Origin: Flavobacteriales bacterium
GTDB taxonomy: Bacteria; Bacteroidota; Bacteroidia; Flavobacteriales_D; Sanyastnellaceae
Assembly (NCBI GenBank): GCA_027488055.1
Contig: JAIYCK010000258.1
Location: 1-8,240, forward strand
DNA: 8,240 nt
Reading direction: 5' to 3'
Each line of letters begins with the position of its first letter. Positions within the stretch are counted from its first letter, which is position 1. The notes under the pieces were generated by a model. It saw nothing but the letters and a program-made list of their open reading frames with translations. It made no database searches and was not told the origin of the DNA. A program made the position numbers and the translations under genes. Positions 5,746 to 8,240 of the stretch are shown here, one piece after another.

Positions 5746-6952
5746 GGTGATTCACTAAATCATGTTGGGGAGTGACTTGATTTGCATGATTAATCACAGG
5801 ATTCGCGTACATCTCAAGCATGATCTCGCGGGCCATTGCAAACAAGTTTTCCTTGGGAAGTCCTGTCTTCTTTCTGCCCAATATGAGCTTCCAAACTCTA
5901 CCTCTTACATAATTCAAAAAGGCTATTTTTTGTATGTTGCTGTATTCTGCGCGATAGGTCTTGGTGTCATTCAATAGATCAAATGCGATGTAATTCGTGG
6001 GCCATAGTTTATAGATGGTATGCATTTGCCGATCGATTGCCTCGCCTATGGCTCTTACCTTTTCATTTTTGTTTGCAATGTTTCGTATCTGTTGATAGGC
6101 CTCATCCAACGGATGTCCCACAGATACGTGCACCCTACCTTTGTGCCCGGTAATCCCTGTCAGCATGGAATGAAAATCTTCGAGCGGTTGCTTGGTGTAT
6201 TGACCAAATATTTTATGGTGCAACAATTCATGTGTTTTGAGCATATCGCATGGATCGTATTCATAACTGACGCACATGGGCAAGAGGTTGAGATCTGTCA
6301 GTGCATCCACGATATCGCCTTGATTCGACATGGCAAACATCTTGAGCAAACCTGTGCTTGTACGATCGTCACCGTTTTTGGAGCGTCCTTCGCGCTGGGC
6401 AATCCAGATTCCAGTGTGTTGTTGTGTAATGCTGTGACGAATGTAATTGCTAAGTCGTAATGAGTAATAATAGCCTTCTTTGGCATTCACGTCACGATTG
6501 ACGATGATGTTCTTGTTGGCACGCACGAGATCGCGCACAGCTTGGGTTTTGAGTAAGTTGTCACCAATTGCAATTTCGGTGGAATTCAGTCCTTGTTCGA
6601 ACAAACTAATATTCAGCAGCGCACTGTCCAAGACAATGTCTCTGTGATTGCTAATAAAGAGATATCCTTTGTTTTTCTCAAGACTCTCAAGATTGGAAAA
6701 TGTCAATCCGCTGGTTGTCATTTGAGTAATGACTTTGACAGCAGGTGCGCTAATTTCTTCCTGAAATTGTTGGATGTTTTCGATACTCAAAAACATTTTG
6801 CGAATGCTTGCCTTACTCAATCCAGGGTAGACCCATCGCATCATTTTGTAGAGCGAATCCTCTTCTACCAATCGAGCCAAAGCCTCCTTCAACTCCGCGT
6901 CGTTGTAGGGACGAATATCATCGAAAGCAAACACATCAATAGGAGCATCCAT
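5738..6952 (-). CDS. PlsC-like glycerolipid acyltransferase, long Bacteroidota form
   Basis: A 404-residue protein of the lysophospholipid/glycerolipid acyltransferase superfamily, probably acylating a glycerol-3-phosphate or lysophosphatidate at the inner membrane. The catalytic block is FISNHRDIVLDSALL (99-113), with H103, D105 and D109. INRD-like NIIVNRD (148-154) and IAQREGRSKNGDDRTSTG (184-201) match the second and third family motifs, the latter replacing the usual FPEGTRS. LPMCVSYEYDP (224-234) fits the fourth. Flanks are long: about 95 residues before the catalytic block, including FDDIRPYND, and about 200 after, so it is much larger than classical PlsC of about 240. The acceptor spacing is H-x5-D instead of the canonical H-x4-D. 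The ATG at 6952 is preceded by an exact -7 box. Its stop overlaps the next gene by 8 bp. Family is firm; the exact substrate is not. Confidence 0.85.
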   Translation of the reverse strand: MDAPIDVFAFDDIRPYNDAELKEALARLVEEDSLYKMMRWVYPGLSKASIRKMFLSIENIQQFQEEISAPAVKVITQMTTSGLTFSNLESLEKNKGYLFISNHRDIVLDSALLNISLFEQGLNSTEIAIGDNLLKTQAVRDLVRANKNIIVNRDVNAKEGYYYSLRLSNYIRHSITQQHTGIWIAQREGRSKNGDDRTSTGLLKMFAMSNQGDIVDALTDLNLLPMCVSYEYDPCDMLKTHELLHHKIFGQYTKQPLEDFHSMLTGITGHKGRVHVSVGHPLDEAYQQIRNIANKNEKVRAIGEAIDRQMHTIYKLWPTNYIAFDLLNDTKTYRAEYSNIQKIAFLNYVRGRVWKLILGRKKTGLPKENLFAMAREIMLEMYANPVINHANQVTPQHDLVNHHD

Positions 6953-6956
6953 GCAG

Positions 6957-6964
6957 CAAAATTA
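6957..6964 (-). promoter_or_regulatory. Candidate -7 box TAATTTTG before the PlsC-like gene
   Basis: An exact TAnnTTTG match on the minus strand, ending 4 bp before the ATG at 6952. No clear TTTG -33 element is seen at the usual distance. If functional, the mRNA would have almost no leader. Confidence 0.35.
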
Positions 6965-7167
6965 CAAAAAATGAAATGAACACCCTCTGAGCAACCTGAA
7001 AGCGCAAGGACATAAAGGGTCCAGCGGAGCACAAAAGAACTGTATATCAGCTCGTTGCAAAATTCATTTTGTAAGAGACAGCCCGCTGTTGAGCTCATCT
7101 TTAGACACGATCGCATGGCATTCATTGAAGCCGAGCATTCAAAGCTGCGAGTATTCCAAATAGCGAC

Positions 7168-7175
7168 TACCTTTG
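7168..7175 (+). promoter_or_regulatory. Candidate -7 box TACCTTTG before the helicase gene
   Basis: TACCTTTG matches TAnnTTTG exactly and is followed by GCA-type sequence (CTACCTTTGCA), a form often seen in Bacteroidota promoters. It ends 10 bp before the helicase ATG at 7186, so a leader of only a few nucleotides is expected. The -33 region is not convincing. The rest of the 233-bp divergent spacer (6953-7185) shows no RNA gene or hairpin I can support. Confidence 0.45.
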
Positions 7176-7185
7176 CACATACCAT

Positions 7186-8240
7186 ATGACAGCCACTTTC
7201 GAATCCCTCAAACTCACTCGACAATACCTCAACGCCATTGAGGAGCTGGGGTATTCTATTCCCACCGAAATTCAACAGAAAGCCATTCCTGTAATCATGG
7301 CGGGACAAGATGTCATAGGCATCGCACAAACGGGAACGGGCAAAACAGCTGCCTATCTCTTGCCGTTGATGCACACATTGAAGTATGCACAAGGCGATGA
7401 TCCGCGTTGTTTGATATTGGCACCAACCAAAGAATTGGTGATTCAAATTGAGAAGAATATTCAAGAATTGGCCAAATACACGGATTTACGTTGGGTATCA
7501 CTTTACGGAGGAATTGGTCCGAAAACACAAATCGAGCAGTTGGAAAAAGGTGTGGATTTAATTGTTGGCACACCTGGTCGCTTTTTGGAGCTCTACAGCA
7601 AGGGTATTTTCATCAGTAAAAAGATCAAACACGTCGTGTTAGATGAATGTGATCGCATGATGGATATGGGCTTTTGGCCCCAACTGAGGGACATTCAAGA
7701 AAAACTTCCTCAGAAGAAACAACAATTGTTGTTCAGTGCCACCTTTCCTGATAAAGTCCAACGTATTGCCGATAATTTCTTGCTTTGGCCGACGCGCATT
7801 GAGGTAACTCCTCAAGCAACACCTGCGTCTACGGTGGGCCAGGTAATATATGCTACAGCCAACAAAAAAACGAAAGCCAATCTGATCAAACACCTATTGC
7901 GCACGGACCCTACCATGACGAAGGTGATCATCTTCACCGCGACCAAAGGGGATGCCAACATCCTCGCCGAAATGCTGGATGAAGAGCGTTTGGGGCCGTT
8001 GCGATTGCTCCACAGCAACAAAGGACAGAATGCGCGTATCAATGCCATCGAGGATTTCAAAACAGACTTGGTAAGGTTGTTAATCAGCACCGATGTCAGT
8101 GCGCGAGGCATTGATATCTATGAAGTATCACATGTAATAAACTTCAATGTGCCGACACATTACGAGGATTATGTGCATCGCATCGGTCGAACTGGGCGGG
8201 CTTTTAAGACGGGCATGGCTATTTCCATGTATGATGTGAG
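7186..8240 (+). CDS. DEAD-box family ATP-dependent RNA helicase with DECD motif II (cut by window edge)
   Basis: The first 351 residues of a superfamily 2 RNA helicase that unwinds or remodels RNA using ATP; members act in ribosome assembly, RNA decay and cold adaptation. Motifs in order: Q motif GYSIPTEIQ (22-30), Walker A AQTGTGKT (47-54), Ia PTKEL (80-84, usually PTREL), GG (108-109), Ib TPGR (129-132), motif II DECD (153-156) in VLDECDRMMDMGF, III SAT (184-186), IV VIIFTAT (247-252), V STDVSARGID (301-310) and VI HRIGRTGR (331-338). Both RecA-like domains are thus nearly complete; only the end of the second and any C-terminal tail are missing. The ATG at 7186 gives a normal N-terminus. 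It is divergent from the PlsC-like gene. Alanine is usual at the third position of motif II; cysteine here is uncommon in bacteria. The subgroup (RhlE, CshA-like and so on) cannot be settled without the tail. Confidence 0.95.
   Translation, partial: MTATFESLKLTRQYLNAIEELGYSIPTEIQQKAIPVIMAGQDVIGIAQTGTGKTAAYLLPLMHTLKYAQGDDPRCLILAPTKELVIQIEKNIQELAKYTDLRWVSLYGGIGPKTQIEQLEKGVDLIVGTPGRFLELYSKGIFISKKIKHVVLDECDRMMDMGFWPQLRDIQEKLPQKKQQLLFSATFPDKVQRIADNFLLWPTRIEVTPQATPASTVGQVIYATANKKTKANLIKHLLRTDPTMTKVIIFTATKGDANILAEMLDEERLGPLRLLHSNKGQNARINAIEDFKTDLVRLLISTDVSARGIDIYEVSHVINFNVPTHYEDYVHRIGRTGRAFKTGMAISMYDV

Noticed and set aside
6953..7185. Possible tRNA or small RNA in the divergent spacer.
   Set aside because: I could not fold a cloverleaf or find a T-loop GTTCRA or a strong hairpin with a U-tract.
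7016..7189. Uninterrupted plus-strand frame through the divergent spacer, with an ATG at 7115 and a TGA overlapping the helicase ATG (ATGA).
   Set aside because: From the ATG it is only 24 codons, it runs through the best helicase promoter box, and the product resembles nothing I know. The ATGA overlap is probably chance.
7812..8111. Minus-strand frame of 99 codons within the helicase gene.
   Set aside because: It is antisense to conserved helicase motifs IV and V.
1..8240. CRISPR, insertion sequence, prophage, toxin-antitoxin or defence genes.
   Set aside because: No regularly spaced repeats, terminal inverted repeats, transposase, integrase or recognisable defence domain in either strand.

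Overview
This 8.2 kb window looks like ordinary chromosome from a member of the Bacteroidota. Evidence: a secreted protein ending in a gliding-motility-associated (CHU_C-type, type IX secretion) C-terminal domain; exact TAnnTTTG -7 promoter boxes, the Bacteroidota consensus, ahead of four genes; almost no Shine-Dalgarno sequences; and core genes (rplS, accD, an LpxL-like gene) whose products read like Bacteroidota versions. I cannot place it below phylum. I see no rRNA, tRNA, CRISPR array, insertion sequence or phage gene.

Layout. 1-282 (minus): N-terminal part of a secreted DUF4397 protein, cut by the window edge. 323-529 (plus): a doubtful small ORF with a His/Cys-rich tail. 573-1307 (plus): a DUF4197 lipoprotein. 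1314-1347: a bidirectional terminator between converging units. Then comes a long minus-strand series, in transcription order from 6952 down to 1367: a long PlsC-like acyltransferase; a secreted CHU_C-domain protein split by an in-frame TAG; accD; an LpxL/HtrB-like acyltransferase; and rplS. 7186-8240 (plus): a DEAD-box-type RNA helicase with a DECD motif II, cut by the right edge and divergent from the PlsC-like gene.

How the genes fit together. Three of the five minus-strand genes concern acyl chains and membranes: AccD helps make malonyl-CoA for fatty acid synthesis, the LpxL-like enzyme probably adds an acyl chain to lipid A, and the PlsC-like enzyme probably acylates a glycerolipid. accD and the LpxL-like gene are 9 bp apart and surely co-transcribed. 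The PlsC-like gene overlaps the secreted-protein gene by 8 bp. accD appears to have its own promoter, so the series is probably at least two transcripts.

I found no convincing new multi-gene system. The best leads are the TAG that splits the secreted-protein gene with the frame conserved on both sides, the changed catalytic spacing (H-x5-D) in the PlsC-like enzyme, the DECD helicase motif, and twin TTCGAAAAAA boxes exactly 30 bp apart upstream of rplS.
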